Shown: positions 42,691 to 55,088 of the stretch, one piece after another | Layout of the letters: every line of letters begins with the position of its first letter | How positions within the stretch are numbered: the first letter of the stretch is position 1 | Assembly (NCBI RefSeq): GCF_014898055.3 | Contig: NW_023605083.1 | Location: forward strand, 90,365,721-90,429,720 | Length of the DNA: 64,000 nt | Direction: 5' to 3' | From: Talpa occidentalis | Lineage: Eukaryota; Chordata; Mammalia; Eulipotyphla; Talpidae | Made by a program: the position numbers and the translations under genes | The notes under the pieces: generated by a model | Databases searched by the model: none | What the model was told of the DNA's origin: nothing | The model's input: only the letters and a program-made list of their open reading frames with translations

Positions 42691-43697
42691 TCCCATTTTT
42701 ACAAAGCAGATTCCACATGTAATTTCAGCAGCCCACAGACACCATCACAAATCGATAGGGTGTGAGCCAGATGAGGCCTGGCTCACCCACATAGGTTCCC
42801 GAGGCGCTGAAGGACAGACCACATGGATTGATTTCTCTGCTGGGTCTTTAAATGTCAGTGTGTGCGTGACCACCCCAGACCTTGGGCGCAGAAATAAAAT
42901 GCAGAAGGAAAGGGCACTCTACTGCGTGGGATGAGAAGGAGGCAGGGCAGAAGAAGAGCAACAGCCTGGAGCACACACAGGCATCCTGAGAAGGGGGGTT
43001 GTCAGCGGCCTTGTAGACAGTGGGGGATGGGAATGGGTGAGAATTGTGCCCTTGACCTTGGGCTGCTGGGAAGCCATTTATGGCATGACAACAACCCCGG
43101 GAGAGCTAAGTCTTAACCTGATTTAGCTACTCTATCCGTATTGATTGTCACTGTTAGGAACTGCTCTTTTAGACCAGAGTGGCTGCTTGAACAGAGCTCA
43201 TCATCACAATGCAGTGTGGAAGTGCAAATTTCACTTTCCCTCCCACCCGGAATTCACCCAGACTCCCTTTTGTTACCAGGCCCTGGGGGTCTGCCCAGTT
43301 CAATCATTCACTCTTCCAGGAGCTGAGAGGACAGACACACAAGGTGGAGATGGTCCAACCTACTCTCATGCAGCCTGGAAGGGCAGACGGATAGACTAAG
43401 GAAGGAGACAGAAATAGACCTGAGATGAATTTCAGATGTGTTGTGTGCAATAAAGAAAATAAAATGAGGTGATGTGAGAAAGATATGTGGGGAGGGAGGA
43501 AGGGTGTGGGGAAGTTACCCCAAATGGGTCTCCAAGGAAGTGACGTTTGAACTGAATTCTACTTGATGGGGAAAAGGGAATGAAGAAAGAGTTCTCAAGG
43601 CAGAAGGAACAACAGAGGCAAGGACCCTGCAGCAGGGGCAGACTTGGCCTTTAGACCACAACAAGACTAGTGCTGTGCAGTCAGAAAGGTGTTGTCG
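42691..43697. other. Intronic single-copy sequence
   Basis: No gene recognised. 43480-43640 is G/A-rich with 'ggaaggaacaacagaggcaaggaccctgcagcagggg' of repeat-like texture. Confidence 0.35.
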
Positions 43698-43954
43698 AGC
43701 CTCCCTGATGGCACAGGTGGTTAAGACACAACCTATGAAGCTGTCCGCAGCTTCTGCAGCACGAGTTCAATCCCCGGCCAGGGAGCTACCCACATGGTGC
43801 AGCAGACCTCTCCTGTCTCACCTGCTGCTGCTCTCAGCAGTGTATTTCAGTCAATCTGCCTGTTCTGTTCCCCGCTCTGTCTCTGGTGGATCCTCTCACT
43901 GCCCACACCTCTAGCCTGCACTCCAGCTCTTGTATGCATAAATAAATAAATCTT
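43698..43954 (+). repeat. tRNA-derived SINE, older unit of a dimer
   Basis: Older-subfamily copy (head agcctccctgatggcaca, tail cataaataaataaatctt plus a long A-run). A single short target duplication (aggtgttgtc / agttgttgtc) encloses this and the following copy. Confidence 0.93.
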
Positions 43955-43970
43955 AAAAAAAAAAAAAAAA

Positions 43971-44225
43971 GGGCCTCCCCGGTGGCACAGTGGTTGAGCA
44001 TTGGGTTGAAAAGCTGCCTGCAGCCTCTGCAGCACCTGTTCGATCCCCGGCTGCCGGGAGAGGGTCCCACATGGCGCGCAGACCTCTCCTCCGCCCGCTG
44101 CTCCCCACAGCAGTGTATTTCGTCAGTCTGCCTGCTCTGCTCCCCGCTCTGGCTCTGGTGAATTCTCTCACGCTCACGCTCTTCTGACTGTACCCAGTGC
44201 TTGTATAAATAAATAAATAAATCTT
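43971..44225 (+). repeat. Young tRNA-derived SINE, second unit of a dimer
   Basis: Begins immediately after the A-run of the older copy. CpG-rich young subfamily, head gggcctccccggtggcaca, tail ataaataaataaataaatctt. Its presence in the A-tail fits insertion into an existing tail. Confidence 0.93.
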
Positions 44226-44240
44226 AAAAAAAAAAAAAAA

Positions 44241-44699
44241 GTTGTTGTCAAGTGGGGAAGAAGGAAGAAGGCCAGGGTCAGATGGACCCTAACCCCTACT
44301 GCTTTGTTCCCTGTGGGATGCCTTACCTTCATAAGCAGATCAGGTTCACAGTCAGGACTTGACATTGATGGACCTCTCTCTCTCTCTCCCATCTGTGTCC
44401 CCTGAGGTGGCTTTGTGTCAGCCCCTTGTCCTCACAGTATGGGTAAAATATTGTAGAGACACTCTTGCCCAGCCATGCCAGAATGAGAGCCAATATGGGA
44501 AGCTAAGGAAGGATTCTGGGGAAGGGGAGACCAGAGGAGCTTCCTGACCTGCAGGGACGATCCAAGCCCCCTACCAACTCCTCTAGCCCCAGCTCCCATC
44601 ACATCCCAGTTGATCACCCACTCATCCAAATCTGTAGTGGGTTTGGTCAATGGGCCGCCTGCTCCTGCTGATCCAGCACTGGCAGTGACCTTGCCCTGC
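44241..44699. other. Intronic single-copy sequence
   Basis: No feature recognised apart from a short (tc)n run at about 44373-44388. Confidence 0.4.
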
Positions 44700-44930
44700 A
44701 TCTCCACTAATGAGAATTCCTCTCACTTGCTTTACAGTAATAATTCCAACTCCAGGAAGCCTTTCCTAACTCCCAATTACATCTAGTTACTGGACCGAAT
44801 TGTGTTTTTGATGTTCCTCTAGCCTTTGTTTGAAGTCCTATTTGAACTTTCACTTCCTTTTCTCTTGTATTGTACCCTTCTTCTTCATCATACCACAAAG
44901 TCTATGAAAAGCTGGAATTTAAATGTTGGC
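44700..44930 (+). repeat. L2 3' end fragment
   Basis: 'ccaggaagcctttcctaactccc' followed by the 'tcttgtattgtacccttc...cacaaagtctatgaaaagct' order is the L2 3' region. Confidence 0.6.
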
Positions 44931-45204
44931 TTGGCCATGAGGCTTTTGGCATAACATTTAACTTTTCCAGATCTGTTTCCTTTGATTCCCACAGAAGCAG
45001 ACTCTAAAGTCAGGATTTACTATCAGAATTTGATTGGGAGTTGATTCTAGCTAGTACCAGGAGGCAAATGGGAAGTAAGACAGGAAAAGGAGGCAAACTC
45101 CAAATAGGGGGGGCCTTATTAAGCCAGTTCCCACAGTGGGCAACTGGGTTTTAATTCTGCTGGGCAACTCTGGGAGGACAATGTAAGACTATGTATGTAG
45201 GTAG

Positions 45205-45380
45205 ACAATTGGACATTGTAATCACCTGGGAACTTTAAAATATAGGTGCTGGAGTCCCATCCACAGAGATTCAGATTTAATTGGCCTAGGATGTGTCCAA
45301 AGCATCAAAAAAAATTTATTTTCCCCAGGTGATCAAATACGCAGCAAAGCTTAAGATCACATCTCAGAGCCAATGCAGTT
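45205..45380 (+). mobile_element. MER5-type hAT fragment
   Basis: 'attgtaatcacctgggaactttaaaatatagg...ctggagtcccatccacagagattcagatttaattgg...ccccaggtgat' follows the MER5 layout. Confidence 0.65.
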
Positions 45381-45869
45381 GAAAGGTGAAAAAAATCCAG
45401 CTTCTTCTGTGAATGGTCCTAACGCACTCCCTTGGCCAGAAAAAGGAAAATCCTCAAGTCCCTTTTCTAGAAAAAAAAAAACAGCCCAAACTCACAGATG
45501 TTTGTAGTAAGCAGTCTGGGGAGTAAGAGAGTGACTATGGACAAGGTGTTGACAGCCTATCTAGCTCCTTCATCTCTAAAATGAGAGTGAAACAATTTGT
45601 GACAATGAGCAAATGTCTACGAAGTATCTGGTACACATAAGCACTTAATAAATGTTATTATCATAATCTTAGTTGTAGGTTTCCACCAGATTCTCTTTAG
45701 CACCCACTGGGGTCTTGTGCATAGGGGAGTGCCCAGTAAGCGTCAGTAATTGTCTCTCCTTAAGACAGCAATACTGGAAACCTGACTCTAAGGGGCTGCT
45801 GAGAGGTAGCCCTCAATCTTGCACTTCCTGAGACTCTGTAACAGCACCTTTCCCTAGACAATCTGATAT
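45381..45869 (+). repeat. MIR-like remnant and unrecognised sequence
   Basis: 45560-45665 has MIR 3' text ('cttcatctctaaaatgagagtg...ggtacacataagcacttaataaatgttatt'). The remainder is unrecognised. Confidence 0.55.
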
Positions 45870-46045
45870 TTTTAACCTTGGCTGCACATTGGAATCACCT
45901 GAGGACTTGATAGAAAACACACACGCCTGGGCCCCACCCCCAGGGATTTCTGATTTAATTGGTCTGGGGTGAGGTATGGGCATTCTGGATTTGTAACTGC
46001 TCCCTTGGAGATTTTTAATGTTACAGACTTGGTGATTAATCGGTG
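45870..46045 (+). mobile_element. MER5-type hAT element
   Basis: 'taaccttggctgcacattggaatcacctgaggacttgatag...gggccccacccccagggatttctgatttaattggtctggggtg' is a good match to the MER5 consensus. Confidence 0.75.
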
Positions 46046-46669
46046 GAGGGTGGGACTGAACAGAGCCAAGATAGTGGCATAATACCCACTCTGTTGCTAA
46101 TCTGGTGTCCTGCGCGTTCCAGAGACTCCTGTGTCTAGGAAAGAGGCAGGCTTGGGGCATTGGTGGGCATGAGCCCTGCTGCTTCCCACTCAGAGAGCAA
46201 CCACCCAGAGACAGAGACACCCTCTTGATCATTCTGACAGTTATTCACCCTGAATCCCACTATCAAGGCCCCCTTCCAACCCCCCACCCCCCGCCCCTAG
46301 CCCAGGAAGGCTTAGGGTCCCACGGGTCGGGCGCCAGGTGAGTTGCAAAGGCACAGGGAGGCTGCAGTCCTCACCACCCCTGCTCCAGGGAGGAGAACAG
46401 CTATCAACACCCACACTTTCCAGGGTCCAGATGGAAGTCCAGGTCTTGACGGTGGAGCATAGGAGAAGATCATTTCCTCCTGGGGTGGAAGCAGAGTGTT
46501 TAGGAAAGGTGTTTCTGGAAGACACTGACAGAAACCCTCTGAGACAGGTCGGGATTAACATCTCTGTTTAACAAGGAGGAATTCAAGTCTTCAGGGAAGA
46601 GGGGTGGGATAAACAATTTCCGAGTCTTCAAGAAGTTCCTTCCAGGGAGGTGGGTGGGCACTCTGCACA
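46046..46669. other. Intronic single-copy sequence
   Basis: No gene recognised in this GC-moderate stretch. Open frames at 46105-46341 and 46241-46561 (minus) show no motif. Confidence 0.4.
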
Positions 46670-46890
46670 CAGCTTTACTAAAGCAATACTAGCTCACAGC
46701 CCAGAGCACCTTTGGGGTGGCGGGACTCTTCCAAGTGCCCATTCAATCCACCCAACTCTCCTGTGAGGGAAAGGAGCAGAAAAGTAGATGGACTTGCCCC
46801 AAGTCACAAAGTAGGGAAGCCAGGATTGCAACACAGGCTGCCTGGCTGCTGAGCCGCCTCTCTTAACCACAGCATCCACCGCCCCCCAGC
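46670..46890 (-). repeat. MIR SINE, minus strand
   Basis: 'ggacttgccccaagtcacaaagtagggaagccaggattgcaacacaggctgcctgg' then 'ctcttaaccacagcat' is inverted MIR. Confidence 0.85.
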
Positions 46891-48524
46891 ACCCCATTTC
46901 ATTCTCACAGTCCAACAAATGAGCTATCATTATCTTGCTCTTAATCAAAGACAAAAGAGATCAGAAGGGCCGCGGCCACATCATAAGTAAGGGATGGGCT
47001 GTAAGTCCGGCCCCAGCCTGCCTGATTCTGCCACCCTTCCTGGTCCTTTGCCCCTGCCTGCTCCCAGGGCCCAGTACTCCTTCCACAGCCCCTCCCTGTT
47101 CGGGCAGGTCTTGTCTCTCTTAAGCATCTCTGCCTTCTCGCCCCCCACCCCCACCCCGCATGAAGACCAGTCCCACAAAGCAGACCCTGCTGGCTGTCAG
47201 CTTAGCCTGGCTGGGTTCTTCCTCCCCACAGGCCCCTGGAGGGAGGCCACAGTCGTCAAGTCGGGCCCCCTCACTGCAGAACTGACATCTCTAGCCTCAC
47301 AAGGCTGGTGCCCGTTGGCAGGCCCCAAGGGTGGCCTCGTGTTCCTGCTGGAGTGTCTCACCACATCCCCATCTCCATCTTATTTTTACCCAGGACTGTG
47401 GGGGCACCAGCAAGGATGTGTTCTGCTAGAGTGAGCACAACCTGGCTGTCTCAGGCGCCCACCATCTCCTTGGTACCCAACTGGGCAGATTTAGCAGGAC
47501 ACTGTCCTCTCTCTCCTCCCAGACCCAGAGCCTTGCCCCTTTGAGAAAGTCCAGGAAAACTGCTCCACACTCTGAGAAAACACTGTTGCCAATCTAAGAG
47601 CTTGTAATGAAGCAAATTATGCTGAATTAATTGGATGTCGTTAGCAGTGTCAGGGAGGGGGTTGGGGAGAGCAGGATCCACCAAGCCTGGGAAAGGGAAA
47701 GGCGGAGGCAGGACAGCCCACAATACAAAATGCTCTGCACAGCTTGTGCGAGAGAAGAATTCCTTATTGTCAGCTCTTGCCGAAATAGCCAAGGCACCCA
47801 CTCTCGCCTCTGACAGTACCTCTATTCTGAAAGTGGACTCCCAGGCTTCAGCTTTGAACATTGTGCCTCCAGGTGCATCCCTCTTCCTTCAAAGGAGCCA
47901 TAACACAGCTTAGATGATAAGAATGAGCCTGCACCAGCTCCCACTCCCACTGAGCTTCAGGATCAAATTACAAAGGAATCAGGAGGCCAGGTCTCTTGGC
48001 TGTGCATCCTACTTCCTGCCTTGATGGGACAGACTAGTGAGGCGTCCCCAAGCTGGTAATCACATCGAGTTAAGTATTTGCAGGAAAACAGAAGACAGAG
48101 GCTCAGAATAGCACATGTGGTCTTTAGTGGGTGGTACAGAGACAGAGCACCTGCTAGAGGGACTCAAGCCCAGAGGGCTTATTCCGGGTCTGCTAACCAA
48201 AGGGCTGTGAGACCCTAGACAAGCTGCTCCTCTCTCTGAGACCGATGTCTTCAACTCGGGGGTGCTCGGATGAACAGTTGCTCTCAACTTGTGGGTCTCA
48301 GACTCTGGGGGAGGCAGGGGTCTTGCAGGCATTGCTAAGCATTGCTAAGCACTAGAAATCTTGGAGGGAACCTTATAGTGTCTGCTTGGGGAGGTGGGGG
48401 AAAAATAGCCCTCATACTGGCATGTACTATTATTTTTTAAATGAACATCAAACTCGGGGTTATTAATAAAATAAAATTTTATTTTAAGGCTGTTACTGAA
48501 TTCATAAGAATTTCAGTTATTATA
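46891..48524. other. Intronic single-copy sequence; possible conserved core
   Basis: No gene in 1.6 kb despite several open frames (e.g. 46994-47434). The short stretch 47590-47640 ('gcttgtaatgaagcaaattatgctgaattaattgg') is dense in TAAT-core homeodomain sites. A 10-bp unit gcattgctaa is doubled at about 48330-48349. Confidence 0.35.
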
Positions 48525-48770
48525 TTCTTTTTTTTTTCATGATACTTTATCTTTTTGTTTTTATATTGTGACAAAGTATACATAACCTAAATCGACCCTC
48601 TGAACTATTCCTAGGTGTACAGTTCACTGGCGGCAAGTACAGTCACACTGTTGTGCAGCCATCACCACCATCCGTCTCCAGAACTTTCTCATCTTCCCAC
48701 AGTGAAACTCTGTGCCCTTTAACCACTGACTCCCTCTCCCCGGCCCCTGGTAACCACGGGTTATTATTTT
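48525..48770 (-). repeat. Ancient L1M 3' UTR fragment, minus strand
   Basis: 'gacaaagtatacataacctaaatcgaccc...gtgtacagttcactggcggcaagtac...cacactgttgtgcagccatcaccaccatccgtctccagaactttctcatcttccc' is a well-known inverted L1M sequence. Confidence 0.85.
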
Positions 48771-49689
48771 CTTTATCAAAAGACAATGAAAAGGCAACAA
48801 CTCTTCTCATGTGGGGTCTGTGGAATAAACTGACATCGGGAAGGAGTCCTACTTCGTGAAACCATGAGGCGCTCTTGACCTAGATGTGTGAAATCCCCAA
48901 GCTGCCTGAGCTGACATTTAGAGATTCTGTTTTCTAACATGAGAAGAGGAAAAAATCAATCTGTTATATATTTTTTCTGGAATAAAGATGAAGTTACCTT
49001 TATTATTATTATTTTCCCTTTCATACAGGATGGGAGCATGGAGGTAGTGTCTACAGCAGGAGTTAGCAGAGAAGTCAGAGAGTGGTTTTCCTCTGTGGGG
49101 CTGGAAAGGACATAGAGGAACCTTGTGGGGGGTAGGAAATGTTCTCTATTTGATGTGCTGGTCATCACACAGTTGTGGACATATGTAAAAATGGACTCAG
49201 TGGTCCACTTAAGATTTATTCACTTTGCTGTATGTATATCACAGCCCGAATCACACCCTTTTAAAAGGAAATAAGCCATCAATTAAAATGGATGCAAATA
49301 ACAGCATCAAAGGCAGGGAAGGGTCACATCTTTCCCCTGCCAGGCTGTTAGTTAAGTATATACCTTGCTTGTACAAGCAGGGCAGGATCTGTTCTATCTT
49401 GAAATGATGCTAGGCAATAGCACATGTTTGTTCATGTGTCAAAAAACCAGCACCTTCTTTAAACCAGAGCCGGAGCAGGGCACTGAGATAGAGAAAGTCC
49501 CTGACCTCATGAGCCACATCAAGCAGCGCTGTCTCACTCCCACTGACAGCACACGGTCAAGTTCTGTTCCGTGTCACCTAGATGGCTCCTGCTGCAATCG
49601 AAGCTCATTTCCCCCTGTACCTTCTCAGCAGAGGTCATCTTAAAGACTCTCTGAGGGCATATCGCAAAGCTCCCTCCAGATGATCATTC
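48771..49689. other. Intronic sequence, nothing recognised
   Basis: No coding, RNA or repeat feature that I can support. Confidence 0.4.
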
Positions 49690-49950
49690 ATTGGGAATAA
49701 TCCTCTTTGTCAGGCAAAACAATCTCTATTCTTTTATAAACCTGTCCATCTGCAAAGCCCCTGACCAAAGCACCTTGGTTTACCGCTAACAATTATCTGT
49801 TTATGTTTCTCTGACCCAGAACTTTTGAATACAGGGATCTGCTGTGTTCATCTTTGTATTGATTATAGTTATTGAGTGCCAGGTGAGGGCATGGCACAGC
49901 GTCTGGCACATGGCAGTGCTCACAAAGTTAATTGAATAGATAGATGAGTT
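49690..49950 (+). repeat. L2 3' end
   Basis: 'gacccagaacttttgaatacagggatctgctgtgttcatctttgtattg...ggcacagcgtctggcacatggcagtgctcacaaagttaattgaatag' is the L2 3' terminal order. Confidence 0.65.
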
Positions 49951-52569
49951 TATAATTGGGTAGATGGATGGAAAAGCAGTTTTTCCTGAGTGGTGCCATA
50001 ACAGGCTGAAGGTCACAGGTTGTGGACTGGAGGTAACACCTGTCCTAGTCTTAGACCCACCCATTTTCCCTTGGCAGGCAACAGCCACACCATAAAGCTT
50101 CCTGTCTATCCTTTTGAAGAGGGATGGTTGATTTACATCAATGATCAGGTGGCAAAAATGGGACTTCACACAGAAATATCAGCCAAAACATTAACAATTA
50201 CTTTGAAGGTGTGTGTTCTGAAGGTTTAGGGATGGCTATTTTTTAATTTGAAAAGTCGGGGTATTTCTGCCAGCAGGCCCAGTGGCATCAGCAGGACTGG
50301 CGCTGATTCAAAAGCAGAATTGATCTTTCAAGCCTCATTTTCATTTCCATCAGCACCCTATCAGACACCTTATGCCTGAGCCAGTTCCCATCTATGTATA
50401 ATTTATACTTTTGATTTCAATAGATTAATCTCTGCTTCATTCACGAAGGGGTGGAGCAGGGGAAGAGCCTTCTTTTCTTTTCCATGGGGAATGATCACGT
50501 ATATTTCCACAGATTTTATTCTGCTTCTGCCTGGAGACTAATTTCATACATACTCTCATATTTCTTAGTTTTTAGAAATAAGTGGAAATGAGGACATGTG
50601 ATGATTTTTGTTTATGTAGATGAGCTTGTCTCAAGCCCAGTAAAGAGGTCGTCAGGTGCTCCTAGTGCTTCAGGTGTGGCTGTTCACTTTGGGGGTGGAA
50701 TAGGGATGCCTAGAAAAGGCTGAGGCCACCCTTAGCTGGTGCCAGGGTCAGTGCCCACTGACCTCTGACCAAGCAGAGTTCCCCATCCCCGGAGTTCTCA
50801 GAGGCCCCCTCAGGTAGCTTAAGTTGATCTTCCTGAAGAAGACTAGAACATCAGAGAAAACAAGATGCTTTTTCCTTAAATCTAACGAAGTCCCTAATGC
50901 CAGAGATGTTGTTCTTGCCTTTCTCCATTTTTCTGCCCCATCCTCCCATCTGGGAGAATCTAATCCAATTCTAGAATGCCAGAGTTTCAAGGACTACTTA
51001 CGCATTGAATGAACACCACCATCCCCCACCTAACACCTAAGCCTCCTCTCAAGAGCGCCCTGCCCCAGTGTGAACCAGCAACTTCACCCCTGGGCATCAA
51101 GCCACAGCCTTTCTTTGGAAGTTCTTCTTGGTCGGGTAAGGGGCAGGATGTATTGTCCAAAGTGGTTGCAACAAGATCTCCCATCCTACATGTCCTTATA
51201 TGACCCTGACAATTCTCCCATGGAGAGATGTGGTCACCATTTTGTCCATTTGTATCTTGGCAGACTTTAACTATGAGAGAAATAACATTTTGCTTCCACT
51301 TGATTCTCTTGGAACCCAGCTTCCAGCTTGTGAAGAAATCCAGACTGCAGGAGAGGTGATGTTTGGGCGACATTCCCCACTGAGGCTCTACCACACTGGC
51401 AGCATCCATGTGAGGAACACCTTTTAAATGATGCCTGCACCAGCTACCATCTAACTGCCCAAAGTATCCTGAGCAAGCACCACCTAGCCAAGTCCAGTTA
51501 GCTGATAGAAACAGTAGAGATGCTTAAAAAGGTTGTTGTTTTAAGTGACTACATCAGGCCTGATTCACTTCGCAGCATGAACCAGGCATGATTAGCAAAG
51601 CAAGTGAAGACAAAAGTGGGCCTCTGGCAGCTTTTCCACCTCCCCAGCTTAAATGACACCTCACACTTATACAGAATGACATGCAAATGAGTGTTGGCAG
51701 GCATGGGTCCTCCCGCCCTCAACAGACATTTGGAAAGGAGGAGAAAATGGGGAAGAAAGAGAAACAATATTTGTTGAGGGCTCCCCATCTACCAAGCAGG
51801 TGTCCTCACCCACAACACAGCTGAAGAAATTGATGTCCAAGCTCAGGCCACACTGTTAGTAGAAATGAGCTGTTTGTAAAGTGAGGCCTATGTTAGGTGC
51901 CTATGACCTAAGACAAATGTGGAGTAAATAGACATTTTTATATATTTATGACAATAAATATCAGTTTAATAAAGAATGAATGAATGAATGCATTACACCT
52001 GCCTTCTTCTGTGGCCATTTCCTTTTCCAGTGGCTTAGACATCAAGTTAAGCAACCCGTGGGATAACCTACTGGATTTGCCTTTCCTACGAAGGGCAAGA
52101 GAAGAGAGGGAAAGCCTATGGCCTACGCTAGCACCTCACTGTGGCTTGTCTCCTGGAGACAGGCTGCCCTTCCTGCCTGGTACGAGTCAGCAGCCGATCC
52201 ACCCTCTCAGTCAGGCCCAGGACTACCTCAGGTCCCAGTCCTTTCCAAGGTGCAGCTCTTGCCCAGGGCTGCCAGTTATCCTGTGTGTGCAATTTCTAGT
52301 GGCAGCTTGTGGGGCAGAATCAAAGCCCCGGTGATGGTAACCACAGAGAAGCATCCAGGTGGGGCTAGAGGATTTCTCTCTGCACCTTTGTCTTCTAAGC
52401 ACAATGAAATCAAATCACTTTTTCCTTTGCCGCAGACATTAGAGGAGGGCCGTGGGTCCCACAGTTGCATCACATTTCTCCTGCTTTTTTATTTTTCATC
52501 CTAGAGAATTACATTTTTCCAGGAAAGAGGGAGAAGAAAGCAAGCCCAGGGAGGAACTTACACTGATTT
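49951..52569. other. Largest repeat-poor block of the intron
   Basis: About 2.6 kb without recognisable SINE, L1 or LTR apart from a gaatgaatgaatg end at about 51977-51989. No exon recognised. The parts 50085-50215 and 50280-50450 look like ordinary unique, possibly constrained sequence. Open frames here (e.g. 50987-51409 minus, 140 codons) show no motif. Confidence 0.4.
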
Positions 52570-52750
52570 AGCCCCCACCGTGCTCTGCGCATAATGCTCA
52601 CTTATCATCTCAGTTGCCTCTCATAGTGTTGCTGTGATGTACAAATTATCCTTATTTTACAGGTGAGGAAACTGAGTCTCAAAGAGGTTAAATATTTTCC
52701 CAAAGTCACACAGCTAATGAGATTTGGAGTTGGCTTCCAAGCCCTGCCAA
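52570..52750 (-). repeat. MIR SINE, minus strand
   Basis: 'ttatccttattttacaggtgaggaaactgagtctcaaagaggttaaatattttcccaaagtcacacagctaatgag' is an inverted MIR core. Confidence 0.9.
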
Positions 52751-53119
52751 GCCTGGATAGCTCTAAAGTCAGTGTTCTTTTCCTCCTACCTGAGAATCAG
52801 AATCCTCTTATCTCTGAAGCATCTGTGAACCATATCTGGGCCAGGAGATAACCTATCCCATCACCCAAATATCACACATGGAGATAGAGCAATAGACACT
52901 GGCAAAGACAACAAACAACGTACTCAGTGAAATGCATCTGAGTTGCCTCTGTGGTTCTTTGCTTCTGTACATAGAAAATTGAGCTTCAGATATTTGGTTC
53001 TGGTCAGAACTCATTCCTGAGACTGCTGTATATCATGACCCTGCTTCCTGGAGCTCAGAGCCAGTCAAACGAGGAGTTCCTGCTCTTTCCATTCATCTCA
53101 CCACTGGCTCCCATTTCTA

Positions 53120-53290
53120 CCCAGGCCCATGATAGCACAGTGGGACAGAGCCTAGGCTCTGGAGTATTATTGCCTGGATTCAAATCCTGGTTCTTAAGAC
53201 TAATATGACCCCTAGCAAGTTATTGAGTGACTCAGTTTTCCCATTTACAAAATGAAATTAAGGAGAAAACTCACCACATAAGGCTCATAA
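53120..53290 (+). repeat. MIR SINE
   Basis: 'gatagcacagtgggacagagcctaggctctggagtattattgcctggattcaaatcctgg...ctagcaagttattgagtgactcagttttccc' is a MIR from its 5' end. Confidence 0.88.
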
Positions 53291-54209
53291 CACATTAACT
53301 TTGCTCAATTTCTGGTGTGATCTAAACGCTGCCTGTGTCCACATCCTCCACACTCAGAACCCTTTCCAAGGCCTGTGGCTTGCCATTCTGGAGACAACAC
53401 TTTATAGTCCTGCCAGACCCCTCACCTCACTTATCACCCCTCCAGGACCAGTTAGGGACTGTTCAGGAAGTTTTTACATATCAAGGAGGATGCCCTTTGA
53501 AACTGACTGGGAGAGGCCTTAATGACTCCCAAGGCAGCTGCTCCCCTGTTTCCCTTCATGTAGCACGAACTGTTTTCCCCCGTTCAGGCCTCACCTTGAG
53601 CCCTCAGATCATTTCCTCAAATTGCCTCTGCCTGGCTTGGCAGCATGCATGTGGGGAGTGAGAGGGCAGAGGTGGATGCTCATTGTCTGGCCTCCTCCTC
53701 ACCGTCAGGATATGAATCACCTCCTATGCCAGGGACTCTGCAGCCCGAAGGTGTAGTCATGACCTCATGGCTTGGCTCACTAAGTTCCAGGCATCCCAAA
53801 ATGTCAATGACCTTTCCTTTCCCTCTGAGGAGTTGATGCCAAGCCTTCAGTGGCAGGGAGCCCTCCTGGATTGGACCTCCAATCCAGTCACAGAACCACC
53901 TCAGTAAGTTCAAGGGCTCCTAGACGCTAGTGGCCAGGTTAGTTTCCTGCACCTTAGCGGTTTTCTCCCACAGTGATAGCGAAGCCAGGTTGAGGCCAGG
54001 TTGGACCAAATTGCAAAAGCAGAAAACTAATTCCATGTCACATCTCTCTCTTTCCTTCAACTTACCCTGCCTGCATGTGCCAGGGGACTCCAGCACGCCA
54101 TCCATCCATCCAGTCCCTGTCCATCTGTCTTCTATGACAGGAGTGCGCATGTATTCCTTGGTTCCTTCTCTAGCCGATATGCTTTGTTTCTGCATCAGAA
54201 CTTTTTAAA
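53291..54209. other. Intronic single-copy sequence
   Basis: No gene recognised. Weak L2-like C/T-rich texture at 53330-53640. Confidence 0.35.
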
Positions 54210-54350
54210 AAGACATTCATTGAACCCTTGATTTGTCGCAGGTCATGTGCGAAGTGATTGCAGGGATTGTCTCGTTTATTCCTCACAGATACTCTGAGAG
54301 GTAGGTACTATTATTAACCTTATTTTATAGATGTAGAAACCAAGGCTCGG
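54210..54350 (-). repeat. MIR SINE, minus strand
   Basis: 'acattcattgaacccttgatttgtcgcaggtc...ttattcctcacagatactctgagaggtaggtactattattaacc' then 'agatgtagaaaccaaggctcgg' is inverted MIR. Confidence 0.88.
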
Positions 54351-54489
54351 TGTTGCATCAGCAATACTGCACTATAAAGAAAAGAAACAAGAGAGTAAAG
54401 CAGGCTGTAGGATGCAGGATGCTGCTCAAAGAGCAAGGTCCTGGCCTTTTTATTGATAGGAGAACAAAGAGGAAAAGGAAATATGAAAG
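54351..54489 (-). repeat. Possible LTR end, minus strand
   Basis: Begins tgttgcatc directly after the MIR. Its reverse complement holds an AATAAA followed by an R-U5-like tract ending in gcaaca, so it may be the 3' end of another LTR, itself interrupted by the family B LTR. The sequence from 55089 to the gap may continue it. Family unknown. Confidence 0.35.
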
Positions 54490-55088
54490 TGTAACAGGGG
54501 GTCCCCAGGAAAGGGGGAGGTTCCAGGTTCCCTGCCCTACCCAAAAGAAGGGTGGAGCTGAGAAGGGAGAGAAGCTGCAGAGGAGACTGGGGAAGGAAGG
54601 AAGCAGGATGGAGAGCCAGAAGGAGACCTGGAGGAGGCACATGGAGCTGAGAGACATGTGAAGAAACTGTGCTTGCTTTTTGGTCGTGGACTGGGTGACA
54701 CAGATGTGGGTGAGACCCATGGGGAGGTGACAATGGCAGTTTTTGTCTTGATTTTGATTTTGCCCTTTTCCTCCCAGACTTGTCTGGTTGTTTCTGATCC
54801 TTTTCTGTGGGTCCCCACTGGAAGATGCTTTAGATTTGTGGCAGGCATTGGGGCCTTGCTCTGGGCCAATCATGTTTGGGTGGTCTTTTACTCACAAGGG
54901 CACAGGTAGCTTTGGGTGCTTGATTTAGAAACTACATTCTTTGCCTTTCCTGTATTGTTTACTAATTGTATTAAAGTTCTTTTACATTAAAGTCTCATCT
55001 GTTTTGTGTTGATGCAGCGGATGGCAGAAACTATTTAGAGCAGGCAGGTTTGTGGGGTCTGGGGTGTCCCTCTACCTGCCCTGTAACA
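54490..55088 (+). mobile_element. Solo LTR, family B, copy 2
   Basis: TG...CA ends (tgtaacaggg ... ccctgtaaca), about 599 bp. It matches 40774-41431 throughout, minus two stretches present in the first copy: the doubled gagcagagagacatgtgaag unit and the catataaatggaatcatat patch near 41150. I see no clean 4-bp target duplication (aaag/gaac). Confidence 0.85.
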
